This document shows positions 34,901 through 45,649 of a stretch of DNA of 64,000 nucleotides, piece by piece (the first letter of the stretch is position 1; every line of letters starts with the position of its first letter). Made by a program: the position numbers and the translations under genes. The stretch is from Dysidea avara (taxonomy: Eukaryota; Porifera; Demospongiae; Dictyoceratida; Dysideidae), in the NCBI RefSeq assembly GCF_963678975.1, contig NC_089275.1, positions 22,133,977 through 22,197,976 on the forward strand. Direction: 5' to 3'. The notes under the pieces are model-generated. The model was not told the DNA's origin, made no database searches, and saw nothing but the letters and a program-made list of their open reading frames with translations.

Positions 34901-37900
34901 CTTGTCTGGAAGTAGTAGGTACAGTTTTCGAAGCCTATAATAGGCAGTCATTTAACTAGAATACTTTGTGAATCTCAATTTTCGTTTTCATTAATGTTTA
35001 ATAGTTTAAAATAATGTTTATGGTTTCAAAGGAGTATAGCTAACTTTCAGTATTGATGACTTAGCTCTCTATGTACCTAATCTATGACAGCTATAGTCCA
35101 TCAATTCACAGGCCATCAGTGTGGGTCCCTGGTGGGATAGTTTAACAAAATATTCTTGACTGCCCTATTAAAGTATTTTAATGCAAGTGTCTGCTCTATT
35201 AGAGTGTTTCGATCATTTTAGCCAAAGGATCCTAACAATGTTGCAAAGAAACATTTTGCTGTAAAAAACCTATCCAACCTGTGTATTACATGATGGCCTT
35301 TATCAGGCATTTTCTGTGGGTCGTTCCCATTCCTGCTTTCTGTTGCTGTCTCATTACCGTTTTCCTTGAATTCTACTTCACAAAGCAGTGAAACAAGAAA
35401 TATGAATAATGGTAACAATTACAACATAGCTTGTGGGAAATGGCATGTTACCACCACCTGTTCTGTCCAATCCACATATTAATTATATAGCTATGTTGTA
35501 ATAGATACCATCATTCATATTTCTTGTTTCATTACTTTTTATCACTGAAACCCTGCTTCATTTTAAATTAAATGCTCAAGTTTGTTAACTTTGTTTGTTA
35601 TAGCATAGTTATGATAATTATACACATGTGGCTATGACTGCTTTATTAGAGTATCTTGATCTTCCTGCTTATCTGCAGTGAGCTACACATGGTTCTTGTT
35701 TTTTTCTACAGCAAAACTGTAGTTGCACTGTAAAAAAATTAGTATGAATTTCACTACTAATTTCTGCCACAATACTCACTATTTTTGTGTAGTGACACTC
35801 TCTACTTTAATTTGTAGTGACCCTCACTACGTGGTAGTGATGATCACTACTTTAATTTGTAGTGACCCTCACTACATGGTAGTGATGGTCACTACAAAAT
35901 TGTGACCTTCTCAGCAAAACCCGACTTGTTCGCACAATTAAAAAAAAATTTTTTATTCACTCAGCAATATCAGCAGTGTCCACAGAATGGACCACCAAAG
36001 TGTCAGCCTTCTGTGGTGTGTAGTTTTGGAATTATAGCGCTAGACAGTAGGAAGAGCAAGGTAATCGATTTGTACAGCAACTACTGTATACTGAAAATAA
36101 ACTACAGGCGTTTACATTCGCAGCCATAACTTCCATTTGGATTAGTCTACAATGTTGCAATTTGGCTTAAAACGTTCACCATGGATCAGCACATCTATAG
36201 TGTTAGCCCTGTAGATACTTGCACATATGGATATGAAGGCGGTTTGGTAGAAGAAACGATGACAATATTGTTTACGTTTACTGCATCGTAAACAAACGCA
36301 CATGACATGCACACAGTTGGAGCTAGAGAAATGAAACAAAGATTTTCAAACTCTCCATGAACAGGCGAATAGGATGGTATATAGTTTTAATCAATTTGAG
36401 TCTTCCTTCTTCGAGTACTGGCCCGATAAAAACTTGCGTAGTTTTTTTTATAGTAGCATGCATAATTTTACGAAATATTTTTAAATTTCTATTTTCTCAA
36501 TACGCATTCTTGTGCGAACAAGTAGGGTTTTTGCTGAGACGGTCGCAATTAGTAGTGAACATCATATAAAAATAATGAGTATTGTAGCAGACATTAATGG
36601 TGACCTTCACTATGTTTAGTGGTGACCTTCACTATAGTTTGTTTTTACTGTACATGATTGCAACAGGCTTCTACTCCCTAACTTAAGTACTTCAAATAGC
36701 TTTGTGGCATCCATTCCCCTAAGGAAAGTCAAATTAATGCCATGGTATGGTTTCCTTGCGTGAAGAAGACAACCATGTACTAGAAGATAAAAAGAAAGAC
36801 AAAGTGTAGAAAACAGACACTTGTCAGAACCAGAAAAGGCCCACAAGTGAGTTTGCTATTGTGGCAGCCGTGCTGTACTTTGTTTGGCCTCTAGCCTTGT
36901 TACTGTGGTCAGGCAGGCGGGCAGGCTGGTAGACCAAAAATAAAGTTTTGGCAATTATTTTTTGAATCAACAAATGTATCATTTAAAATGAAGTAGGGAT
37001 CCAAGCGATAAAATCTAGTAAAACAAGAGATAGTAATGATGGTATTACAACATAGCCTAGTGGGAAATCCCTACATTGCATGTCATAACATTTGTTCAAT
37101 GCCAAAGTAGCCATCATCCATATATCTGTTTCCATTGAGAAAATAATCTACAGGCACTTACAGGAACCATCATAACTTACTGATACAATGGCATATGGAG
37201 TTGAATCTTTGCTTATTGTATTCGCCATGAATTTGTGAATCCACCAAGGTATAGCTTTTGCCAAAGGTATTCTTCTGTAATCCGGAAGGAAGGCGAAGTA
37301 AGATCGTCACAAATCCTTTCGTCACTGCAATGTAAACAAACATCTGTAACTTAGAAACCCACCTGTGTATGAAGGATTTTTGAACTCCCTATGAATTGGG
37401 GAACATGATGATGCCCAGGATTTATCCACTGGAGTGTCAATTCACTGACCAGCAAGGTAATAAAAACTTGTGTAAATTTTTTCTGGAGCTTTCGTTTTTT
37501 TACCCATTGTTTTTAGATGCATTTTATTACAAAAGTACTATTGTGCATAGATCGACGATTTTCTAAAATTAGGTCACATCTGTTACAATCATGAATTGTG
37601 ACCAGATTTTACAAAACCAATCCAAATCACACATCAGGTAAAATCAAGCTAACACCACCATTGCATAGCTACGCTATCATACTAATAGTTTTGACCCTCA
37701 GCATTACTTAAACTACTCAAGGCTGGTTTTAACAGATGTCTTTTCTGGGTGGTGTGGCTAGCTCGAATGGTGGTTTCTGGCTTTGTGAAGGGCCTGGCTT
37801 GGTAAGAATCAGTGGTTTGCTGGTGGATGGCCTGATATTGTTGGCCAAATATTTTTCTGACGATTTTGCTGCATATCAGCCACTAAGAAGCCAGCACAAC

Positions 37901-39992
37901 CCTGTAATCTCATGCCTGGACTTCAATCATGGTCTGCCTCCATTTTAAAGTCTATCTCTTGCCCACCTTGCCACTCCCCACCCTTTGTCAGTACTCGTGA
38001 TACTACTTCGCTTGTCCAACTGCTCAGGTTTTCTATCTTATTTGGCAGGAAACTGTACAAGCAGCTACAAGTACTGGAAGTGGTCTGATCAATGCATCTT
38101 TATTGTAAATTTCATATGCATGCTTGTTATCCTTGGAAAGTTATGCTGACTTAAAACTGTTAATCTCGAAACTTCCAATGTACAATTTGGAACGTTTTTC
38201 CAAAATCCAGTCACAATTTACCCTAACTTATATGCAATATTTTGGATTATGGTGATATGAATGATGGTAGCATTACACTACATAGCTATGTGAGAAATCC
38301 ACACTTTGCATTAAACAAACATGTCAATGTAAGGATATTCCCACCTAGCCATGTAGTGTATGTAATGCTACCACATCAATTACACTATTGTACTTAATGG
38401 AAAAGGGTACATTTTAAAAATGTGGTTGCATATGATGTGATAATGGGAAGGGATCTGCAAAACCTGGCACAATGGCAAAAGCCTAAATTTACAGTATAAA
38501 CTGTTGATAACAACATTTAGGTAAAATACTTGCGTATAAAAATCCTTAAAAGAAAGGATCTAACAGTAAAAACATGTATATCATCTTATTCCCCTACTCA
38601 AGAAGAATTTGAAAATTTTTCTTTTGTTGCAGACTTGCAGTAGACTAACAGATACAAGTAGTTATGGACATTTGTTTTAATTTATGTTGCATTGAAGTGA
38701 TCATACATGACCAATCTTTCTCCATTGATTTTGTCTCTGTATGTGGTGAAGAAAGCAATTAAGGTGATACGAAGAAAAACTTACCCAGCAGTGAATTCCC
38801 TATTCATGGCAAACACGGAGGTGCTTTGTATATCATTGCGTTCGTAAGTTACAACCATTTTTATAAACTTCTGTATTCTATAATTTATTTTTCCTACTCT
38901 TCCTGTACAAATCAATCTTTCTGTTGTTGCTTTGTAGGGCTGCAACTCCAAAAGTTATTGGCATACGAGGCTGAAACTTTGCTTGATTTGGCTATGTAGA
39001 TAACTATTCAATAATAAAAAATTCAAAAAATGTGCCATTGTGCCAGTTTTTGTAGATTCTGTTACATACTTATATGTTGCTCCTGTATACAGCTATGGAT
39101 TTGTTACATAGTACATAGTTATTGCATGGTATGCATCATTTTAAACTACCTTAGTGTGGAAACGAGGTTGAGAGACTACACTAAACTTGAATCAAGCAAT
39201 TGCCAACTGATTACTCAATATGGGGGAAAGCAGTTTCAGCATCCTCGTGATGTTGCCATAACAAATAATGATGAATTTGTCATTGTAGACAGTGACAATC
39301 GAGACATCATAGTTTTGGACAAGGATCTGAATCTCATCAAAATATTTGGTCAAGATCGACTGAACAATCCTGAAAGTGTAGCTGTAGGTAAAGATGTCAT
39401 AGCAGTCAGTGAGTATAGTGATATGGTGGTGAAGAAGTTTTCTCTAATAGGTGAATACCTATCAGAGTTTGGTTCCTGTGGCAGTGAAGATGGTAAATTT
39501 TATAACCCTCAAGGGTTAGCTTTTAATAGTAACTATTTATTGTACGTAGTGGATCATGGTAACTGCAGAGTTCAAGTTTTTGATGTAAATGATGACTTTT
39601 TATTCAAATTTGGCTCTAAAGGATCTAGTCCAGGACAGCTTCAGTATCCACGTTGTATAGCCCTGGACACCAGTGACCAAGTGTATGTGACTGACCAGAG
39701 TGGTAGTGGAGGAATAGTTATGTTCAGTGAAGCTGGAAAGTTTATTACAAAAATAGACCGGCACAAACCATATGCCATTTGTCTTACTCCTGGTGAATAT
39801 ATATTAACCAATGATCATTCCGATAATTGTTTTATTGTGTTCGACCCTGCGCAGAAAGAGATTACTACATTTGGAATGCAAGGAAATGAAAAGGGACAAT
39901 TTAATCATATCCATGGCATAGCAATCAACAGTGTTGGTACTATCTTGATTTCAGAGGGGAGCAATCGGCGTCTTCAAGTTATTCACGTTTGA
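31920..39992 (+). CDS. TRIM-NHL protein: RING, B-boxes, coiled coil, filamin repeat, NHL propeller
   Basis: Two coding exons, 31920-33322 and 39155-39992, join in phase 2 (AA/T, giving Asn) to encode 746 aa. RING: C19-x2-C22, C34-x-H36-x2-C39-x2-C42, C63-x3-C67. B-box 1 lies at about 109-138 and B-box 2 at about 171-202 (CPTHPTEPLELYC). Coiled coil about 210-345. A filamin/ABP280 repeat at about 373-468 ends in GGYQIPGSPL. NHL repeats from about 480 form a beta propeller (FQHPRDVAI, NNPESVAVG, YNPQGLAFN, QYPRCIALD, FNHIHGIAI). This order is that of the TRIM2/TRIM3/TRIM71/Wech class: E3 ubiquitin ligases whose NHL propeller binds RNA or protein. Orthology to one member is not claimed. The start is the first ATG of a tandem ATGATG; the upstream in-frame TTG is not used as a start. 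The 5.8-kb intron is full of mobile elements. All zinc ligands appear intact. Confidence 0.93.
33425..33515. mobile_element. 90-bp hairpin MITE in the TRIM-NHL intron
   Basis: AAAGGGTGTAGCACCCATTT at the left end pairs with ATGAGTGCTACACCCTTT at the right end. The inner sequences 'tactcgcaagtattcatctc' and 'gataaatactagtgagcga' also pair loosely. It lies about 100 bp after the exon 1 donor. Confidence 0.7.
34017..35253. mobile_element. foldback element, second copy, in the TRIM-NHL intron
   Basis: The arms at about 34017-34200 and 35080-35253 are inverted copies. Both contain GGATCCTTT(T/G)GC, two CTCTATTAGAG-type motifs, GGGACCCACA with TGGCCTGTGAATTGA, and TATAGCTGTCATAGATTAGG. The same ends and some inner sequence (for example GTTTACAAAGGA and the block around CATACCAGTGCTGCATCCAT) match the element at 1-1387. 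It carries a nested insertion at 34214-34630. Confidence 0.85.
34214..34630. mobile_element. nested TIR element inside the foldback
   Basis: The sequence TATAGACTAGC appears directly before (34203-34213) and directly after (34631-34641) this 417-bp insert. The related element at 1-1387 has it only once (near 160-170), an empty-site control. The ends pair imperfectly: CTGATCCACACGCGGAGC on the left against GCTCCGCGCGTGGGTCAG on the right, then TCTGGTGACAG against CTGTCACCAGA. An 11-bp duplication is within the range for Mutator-like elements. Confidence 0.85.
35726..36652. mobile_element. CACTGTAAAAA-ended element with GTAGTGACC sub-terminal repeats
   Basis: The left end CACTGTAAAAAAATTAG and the right end GTTTTTACTGTA are inverted. 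Just inside the left end, about six GTAGTGA / TCACTAC units alternate (35745-35895); the right end has matching GTGACCTTCACTAT units (36598-36635). The core is the module shared with 485-1105. The element at 43015-44962 has the same design with a different sub-terminal word (GGAGTAAC). Confidence 0.75.
36660..39154. other. rest of the TRIM-NHL intron
   Basis: No gene seen. It contains diverged pieces of the 485-1105 module (about 37140-37330 and 38860-38990) and an inverted pair near 38265-38370 (the 'gtagcattacactacatagct' type sequence against its complement). A Gly-rich 70-codon ORF at 37736-37948 has no recognisable domain. Confidence 0.5.
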
Positions 39993-41110
39993 CATACAAC
40001 ACAGTTTAGTACTTTTTGTATACAAATACACACATAAATGCTGTTCCTTTATTTATTTGCTACTTTGTGCCTATTTTAATGTTAATGTTTTATTACATGA
40101 CAACTTTTTCAGAATTTATACATCACAGTCTTCTCTACTGTCTTACATCATAAGGAGTCTTGTACTTTTGGAAATCATGAATGCGAGACTAATTGAGTAA
40201 ACATTTGTCTGACTATAATGCGTATAATATTATTCTGTGTGTTATATTATGATGTGGTCGGGAAGAAAATTACACATCCATGGAATTTAATGAAATACCT
40301 AGTGGATCCATATGGTGAACATTCATTTGGGTACAGTGTGAAATCATACTGATGGTGAGCAAGGATAGTTTACGGACAAGTATGCATGTCTATAATATAC
40401 ACTACATTGCTGCTTATGAAAAGGGTACAGCCTTCAAAAATCCTGGTTGAAAAAAGTTGTGAAATCAAAGGTGGTGGCCATGAAATGGCTGCAGTGATGT
40501 TGATGATAATCTATATAATTTACTGTCCAAACAGTGTTGTCTATAAGAAGACATAGAAATAAAATTGGCAACTATTAAAACTGTGTTTCAATCTACTAGC
40601 GTTTCGTTTGATGTGTGGAGGTCTCTTATTTGCGAAGAAACCTGGTATCAGGTGCCTTACTGGTAAGACACCCCACAATGTGGCCTACAGAGTAATGCAA
40701 TTAGCCTTTTGTGGACAATTAGTATTTCGCACATCAGTAAACACCAAGCGATTGCGAGCAGATTATTACAAAGAAATTACACTCAGGTACGCTGTTATCG
40801 TGGGTAGCTCTGTGGATTTATACCGAGACCATCGTGGTACAAGCCATTAATTCAGTTTGTGGCCTTCGCCATATTAAAGCACGCTCTGTAGACCAAGACA
40901 GCCATGTTGGCACTGGCTATTCCCATTTGCTGCCATTCACACGTATTTATAATGCCTCAAACATACTTTTTATCGACTTTACAAACCTTCAGTTATTCGC
41001 GCTTCATGCCGGCTTGCGCAACCTCACCTCTTGCTCGCTGAAATACCCTAGGTGTTTACAATGGGAACTCTCTATACTAACTCACTGCTTCTACGCCATT
41101 GTCTAAAACA
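39993..41110. other. gene-less stretch after TRIM-NHL
   Basis: No polyadenylation AATAAA was seen within the first 60 bases. ORFs at 40608-40850 and 40834-41106 adjoin and have fairly even codon composition, but I recognise no domain. They may be remnants of a mobile-element ORF next to the foldback that starts at 41111. Confidence 0.4.
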
Positions 41111-42750
41111 CTTAGACAATCACAATAGGCGTCTTCGAAGGATTTAAAAAACATCGGTAGGGTCCGCAATCCGAAAAATCAGAGTCAACTTCTACAAATT
41201 AATCCCCCTACCATTGTGGGATGTTCATTGTAGTATCCCATTGCTTGATCCACCATGAAACCGGAGGCACGATTGTTGTCTTCACAGAAATATTGTTTTC
41301 AGTATTTCGCAAGATGTAAAATTTATTTTTAAAATTTCGTGCTCCACACATAGGACCGGATGAAACTTGCTACTTAGCCAAATGGTATCCAGAGTTGTTG
41401 TAGTTGAAAAGTACTCATAGAAATAAGTAAATGACTAGCTGGGTGCCCGGCACAGGGTTGCTTTCTTTGAAAAAACAGACAAAGAGATACGACGTTTCGA
41501 ATTCAAACTGCCCTACCACCCAGGGCAAGAGAAACCAACTCTTCCTCATAGTGTTTCGATACGGTTGGGTGCATAGTCTGTCTATGCTGTTAGTTTGGAA
41601 AAGATCTGAGACTTCTCACCATCTGGGTGACGAACGTCAAAATTTTCTGCAGCATCAAAGAATTGTGTCGCGCTTTCTAGCCATTTCCAGCGCCTCTGCA
41701 GCCACAACAATCATCAATTATAAACTAAAACTATGGCAAAAGATGTCCCTGAACGTTTGGTAACAGCGGTTGTCAATTATTATTTCATCTATGGCTTCCA
41801 CGCCTCGTTCTAAGCTATGCATCAAGGGAGGCAGCAAAATCGTCCAAATGTGACTTCACCTCTCACGCTCCACAGCGGCTTCAAATCTTCACTAGATCAC
41901 CCTACATCACCATTATGATGCAAAACATCCAAAAACAAACCGAAAAAAGCACATAATCTGTCATTTTTGATTCGAGCTGGGTGGAGCTCCTGGTGAGCTG
42001 CTGGTATACTGCATCATATGAAATCACAGAAACACCAACTACCACTACTACCAAACGTTTTGATCCATCATTTATCATCATTCTAAACAAAATTAAGTGA
42101 CCAGTGTGGCATCAGAAGTACTGGAAAGCACTTTGGTACCATTGAGAGAATCACTTGAAATGACGCACGAAAATTTTGACGTTCTTCACCCAGATGGTGA
42201 GAAGTCTCAGATCCTATCCAGACTAACAGCATAGACAGACTATGCATCCAACCTTATCACATCACTATGAGGAAGAGTTGGCTTTTCTTGTCTTGGCTGG
42301 TAGGGCAGTTTGAATTCGAAAATTTGTGTTTCGTTTTCTGCTTTTTGAGAGAAAGCGACCCTATGCCGGGAACCCAGTGAATCATTTGCTTATTACTGTG
42401 CGTACTTTTTAACTACATTAACTCTAGATAATATCTAGCTAAGCAGCAAGTTCTATCCTGTTCTTTGTGTGGAGCACGAAATTTTAAAAATAATATTTGC
42501 ATCTCACGAAATACTAAAATCGATATTTCTGTGAAGACAACAATCGTGCCTCCGGTTTCATGGTGAATCTTGCAATGGGATACCACAATGAACATCCCAC
42601 AATGGTAGGGGATCGATTTGTAAAAGTTGATTTTTCGGATTGCGGGCCCTAACATCGGTGACGTCAATAATTACCTCGGCTGCGCCTCGGTAATTATTGA
42701 CGTCACCCAGGTTTTTAAATCCTCGAAGACACCTATTGCGAGTGTCTAAC
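41111..42750. mobile_element. 1.64-kb foldback element
   Basis: The ends TTAGACAATCACAATAGG and CCTATTGCGAGTGTCTAA are inverted, followed inward by TCTTCGAAGGATTTAAAA and its complement. The arms continue for about 650 bp: GTCCGCAATCCGAAAAATCA, CCTACCATTGTGGGATGTTC, CACGATTGTTGTCTTCACAG and GTCTGTCTATGCTGTTAG each have a complement on the right. The right arm carries an extra small palindrome (42655-42712, tgacgtcaataattacc). That palindrome is the same sub-repeat as at the centre of the 30175-31200 element. A 110-codon ORF (41431-41763) lies wholly within an arm and is unlikely to be coding. Confidence 0.88.
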
Positions 42751-43014
42751 TATTACTAAAGCTAGACAAAATAACACTTACTAGCTTAACCTTAGCACAA
42801 AATTGACCTTAAAGCTATATATACAAGTATAAGAAAAAAATTGGAATTTTAAATTTTAGGGACAGTGTATAATGCTGCAATAAAAAGTACTGAAACAAGC
42901 TGGATCGGAGTAGTACGTAATGTCCAAATACTATAAAACAATAAGAAGTGAATATCCCTACTGTGCTGTTTCTTATACTTGTTTGTGAAGTTTTTTTTTG
43001 CAAGCTCATGACCA

Positions 43015-44962
43015 CACTGTTAAAAATAAGGAGTAACTGTTACTCCCCTAGGGGAGTTCCCAGTGTAGGGAGGATTTAACACCCCTATATTTTTGTGGAG
43101 AGTAACTAACACCCTGCAAAGGAGTAACAGGAACCCTTTGAAAAATCTATTGTAGGGAGTTTTAGTTACTCTAGGAGAGTTCACATAAGCATGCAAGGTG
43201 TTTCCTTTACTCCATGAAATTCTACAAATGACTCCGTATAAAATCTCAAATGATGTTAAAGACATACAGCAAAACTGTAACAAAATGTTTACAATATCCA
43301 GCTTTATAATATTGGAAAGTCACTCAAGAGATCAGTAGCAAGACTTCATTTCATCATCAGCAAACGACACTTCACTGGAGTTACTGCCTGTCACATGACA
43401 TGTTATCAGCTGTAGTAAATAGTAGTATAGTAAAGAAATATTCAACAATCACATACTTGTTACCTGTATGGCTGAAGGTACATCATACGCAGTTGCCAAC
43501 CAAGTTGTAAAAACAATTCTGCCAGACCAGCAGCATTGGTAGTGTAAACTAAAATAACCACGGTTGCTATCATGCAAACAGCACATTTTTGCTACCTGGA
43601 GTTCATCATTCATTTTTGTTTGTCTACTTGTTCACTGATTTCCTGTGGCACCTGTAATATATGTTTACAAGTTGATGCACAGTCACTGTATGTTAGCACA
43701 CTTACTGGATGTTGTTTAAATTCTATGTTCTCAGTGACATTGAGACATCCGTGCTTATGTGCTTACGTAACTATAAACATTATCTCCTTACAGGTCTTGG
43801 AAAGTTGATGAAGTCGAAGACACACAATGTACATTGTATCATAAAGATTCTTGTTAACTGCAGACGATATATCTTACTAGTTAATTCCAGTGAATCTGCA
43901 TGTAATTATGTAAAGACACTGACAATGATACAGGCTACTGACCTTACCAGCAATATCATTGTGTCCGGCTGCTAACGTCAACTGAAAGCAGACGGACATG
44001 ATATGTACGCCATGTTTAAGCTAGGTGGCTTTCCTCTCCTCCTTCAAGTCTTCAACTTCTTACACACTGAATACTAGTAGCTAGCGGTGAGTGGGCTGAA
44101 TACTGTACGTACTAGCCAGTGATACGGCTGAGTCCACCGAATTTTATTCTTTTTCCCTGAGTCTTGAACTATTTCTGCTGTGTCACGATAAGGCGCCTAA
44201 ACCCTCACGAGCAGTGGTGACTTTCGTTGGAACCAGTTTAATAAACCCGGCGTGTCACACGAGACCACTAAGATATGAGCTCAAACGTGCCTGCAGAAAG
44301 AATGAACGAGATAGTGAACGTCCAGTAATTATTCACGAACAAGTAAACACTTTAGTATCACCTTTTAAGCACTACAATTCCTCAGAGAAACAAACCGCTT
44401 TCAACTACTCAACAGGGTTCTGTTGTTAAAGAAGCCGTTTCTATGGTAATACTCTTCACTCTAAATAATGCGCTTGTAATATAAATGGTATTTAATAATT
44501 ATACATACGTATTTCAAAATATTCTTGACTCTTGAGTAACAATTCGTCCTCCTGCTTTCGTACTGTCTGTTTCCTTCACTATGTCTTGGTTAGTCTGTAA
44601 ATGGCTGCCATTGAAAAGGAAACCTAAATAATTACTTTCCTTTTTACATTGAGTGGCTAGAATTGAACTGGCTAGTTAATGGAGAAAATATCATAGTGAG
44701 ACAGCTATACTAGTGGCTCTTCATTCAGTTCAGCTATGTGCATGGCCTCAGTAGCTAGCTATATATATATATACTGGCTCACTGAGTTCACCTTAGTTAC
44801 TAGCTAGCTGGTAATGGGAACTCTTCAGTTTGGTGCTTTCACTTACTTGGAGTTCTCTTTACCCTTAGTGAGTTACTGTTACTCTCCTAGTAATCCGAAC
44901 TCCCCTTTTAGAGTAAAATATTTTACTCCCATAGTTACTGCTACTCCCCTGTTTTAACAGTG
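43015..44962. mobile_element. 1.95-kb CACTGTTAAAA-ended element with GGAGTAAC sub-terminal repeats
   Basis: The left end CACTGTTAAAAATAAGGAG and the right end CCCCTGTTTTAACAGTG are inverted. Words such as GGAGTAAC/GTTACTCC and AGGGGAGTT/AACTCCC recur within about 180 bp of each end. The interior has several small ORFs (for example 43572-43808) and a few splice-like sites, but no transposase. This looks like a large non-autonomous element or one whose transposase has decayed. Confidence 0.8.
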
Positions 44963-45035
44963 CACTAAATATCTGCTGAGTTACTCACAGCACTAATTTA
45001 TACTAGATTATGACTAATACAATAACAACTGATCA

Positions 45036-45234
45036 GTGGGCGTGGCTCTACATAAGCCTGCAGACAATAATGGACGTGGATTCGTGCATATCTACATGGG
45101 CGTGGCTACCATATGTCTACAGACAGTAATTTACGTAAGTGGGCGTGGATTCGTGCATACCTACACACTGATGAATGGACGTGGCTACCATGTCTACAGA
45201 CTGTAATTTACGTAAGTGGGCGTGGCTCACGAAA
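45036..45234. repeat. GTGGGCGTGG-based minisatellite
   Basis: About four imperfect units of 45-65 bp share GTGGGCGTGG(C/A), 'taccatatgtctacagac' and 'gtaatttacgtaa'. The sequence is GC-richer than its surroundings. Confidence 0.8.
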
Positions 45235-45463
45235 GAAGCAGAGCTACGCTATGACGTGTGGTAACACGTCCACATTTAATTTAGCACGTGGGATCAGACT
45301 CGAATAATCTGTAAAGCAGGACCTGGATGACCTGACTCGGTTTAACATTGTTACTAAATAAACTATACTTATTGACTTACACATTGCTATATAGTTCGCC
45401 GTGAGTTGCTCTCTCTGATCGATATCAACACGTATGCGTGTGTTTTGATTGGTACAACGGTTG

Positions 45464-45598
45464 CCAGTAAAGGCTCCTTATTTCTCGGTCAGCCTGCTTA
45501 TTAGGAACAGTGAAAAACTGTCCATCACGACAAACTGGACAAACTTCGGTAGCTTTCTTAACGTTATCCAGACAAGATTTACAGAGGCTGTGCACACA
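45464..45598 (-). pseudogene. TRAF RING-domain fragment
   Basis: About 130 bp on the minus strand encode the second half of a RING finger and a following segment (CKSCLDNVKKATEVCPVCRD, then NKQADREIRSLY). They are nearly identical to bases 22286-22410 of the TRAF pseudogene and share that copy's KKATEVCPVC wording rather than the KKTTEVCPLC of the intact gene. Both ends stop abruptly in unrelated sequence, so this is a partial duplicate. Confidence 0.9.
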
Positions 45599-45649
45599 TT
45601 GTATAGTTATAACCACGGAGTGACACAAGTACTTAATACATGTACACAT

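Noticed and set aside
39030-39154. In-frame extension upstream of the NHL exon, with an ATG at 39030
   Set aside because: The phase-2 acceptor at 39153-39154 joins perfectly with the TRIM exon donor; the upstream part is Cys-rich intron sequence without NHL similarity.
40608-41106. Two adjoining ORFs as an unknown gene
   Set aside because: No domain, no splice or start support, and they abut a foldback; likely element remnants.
41431-41763. 110-codon ORF
   Set aside because: It lies wholly within one arm of the 41111-42750 foldback and shows no domain.
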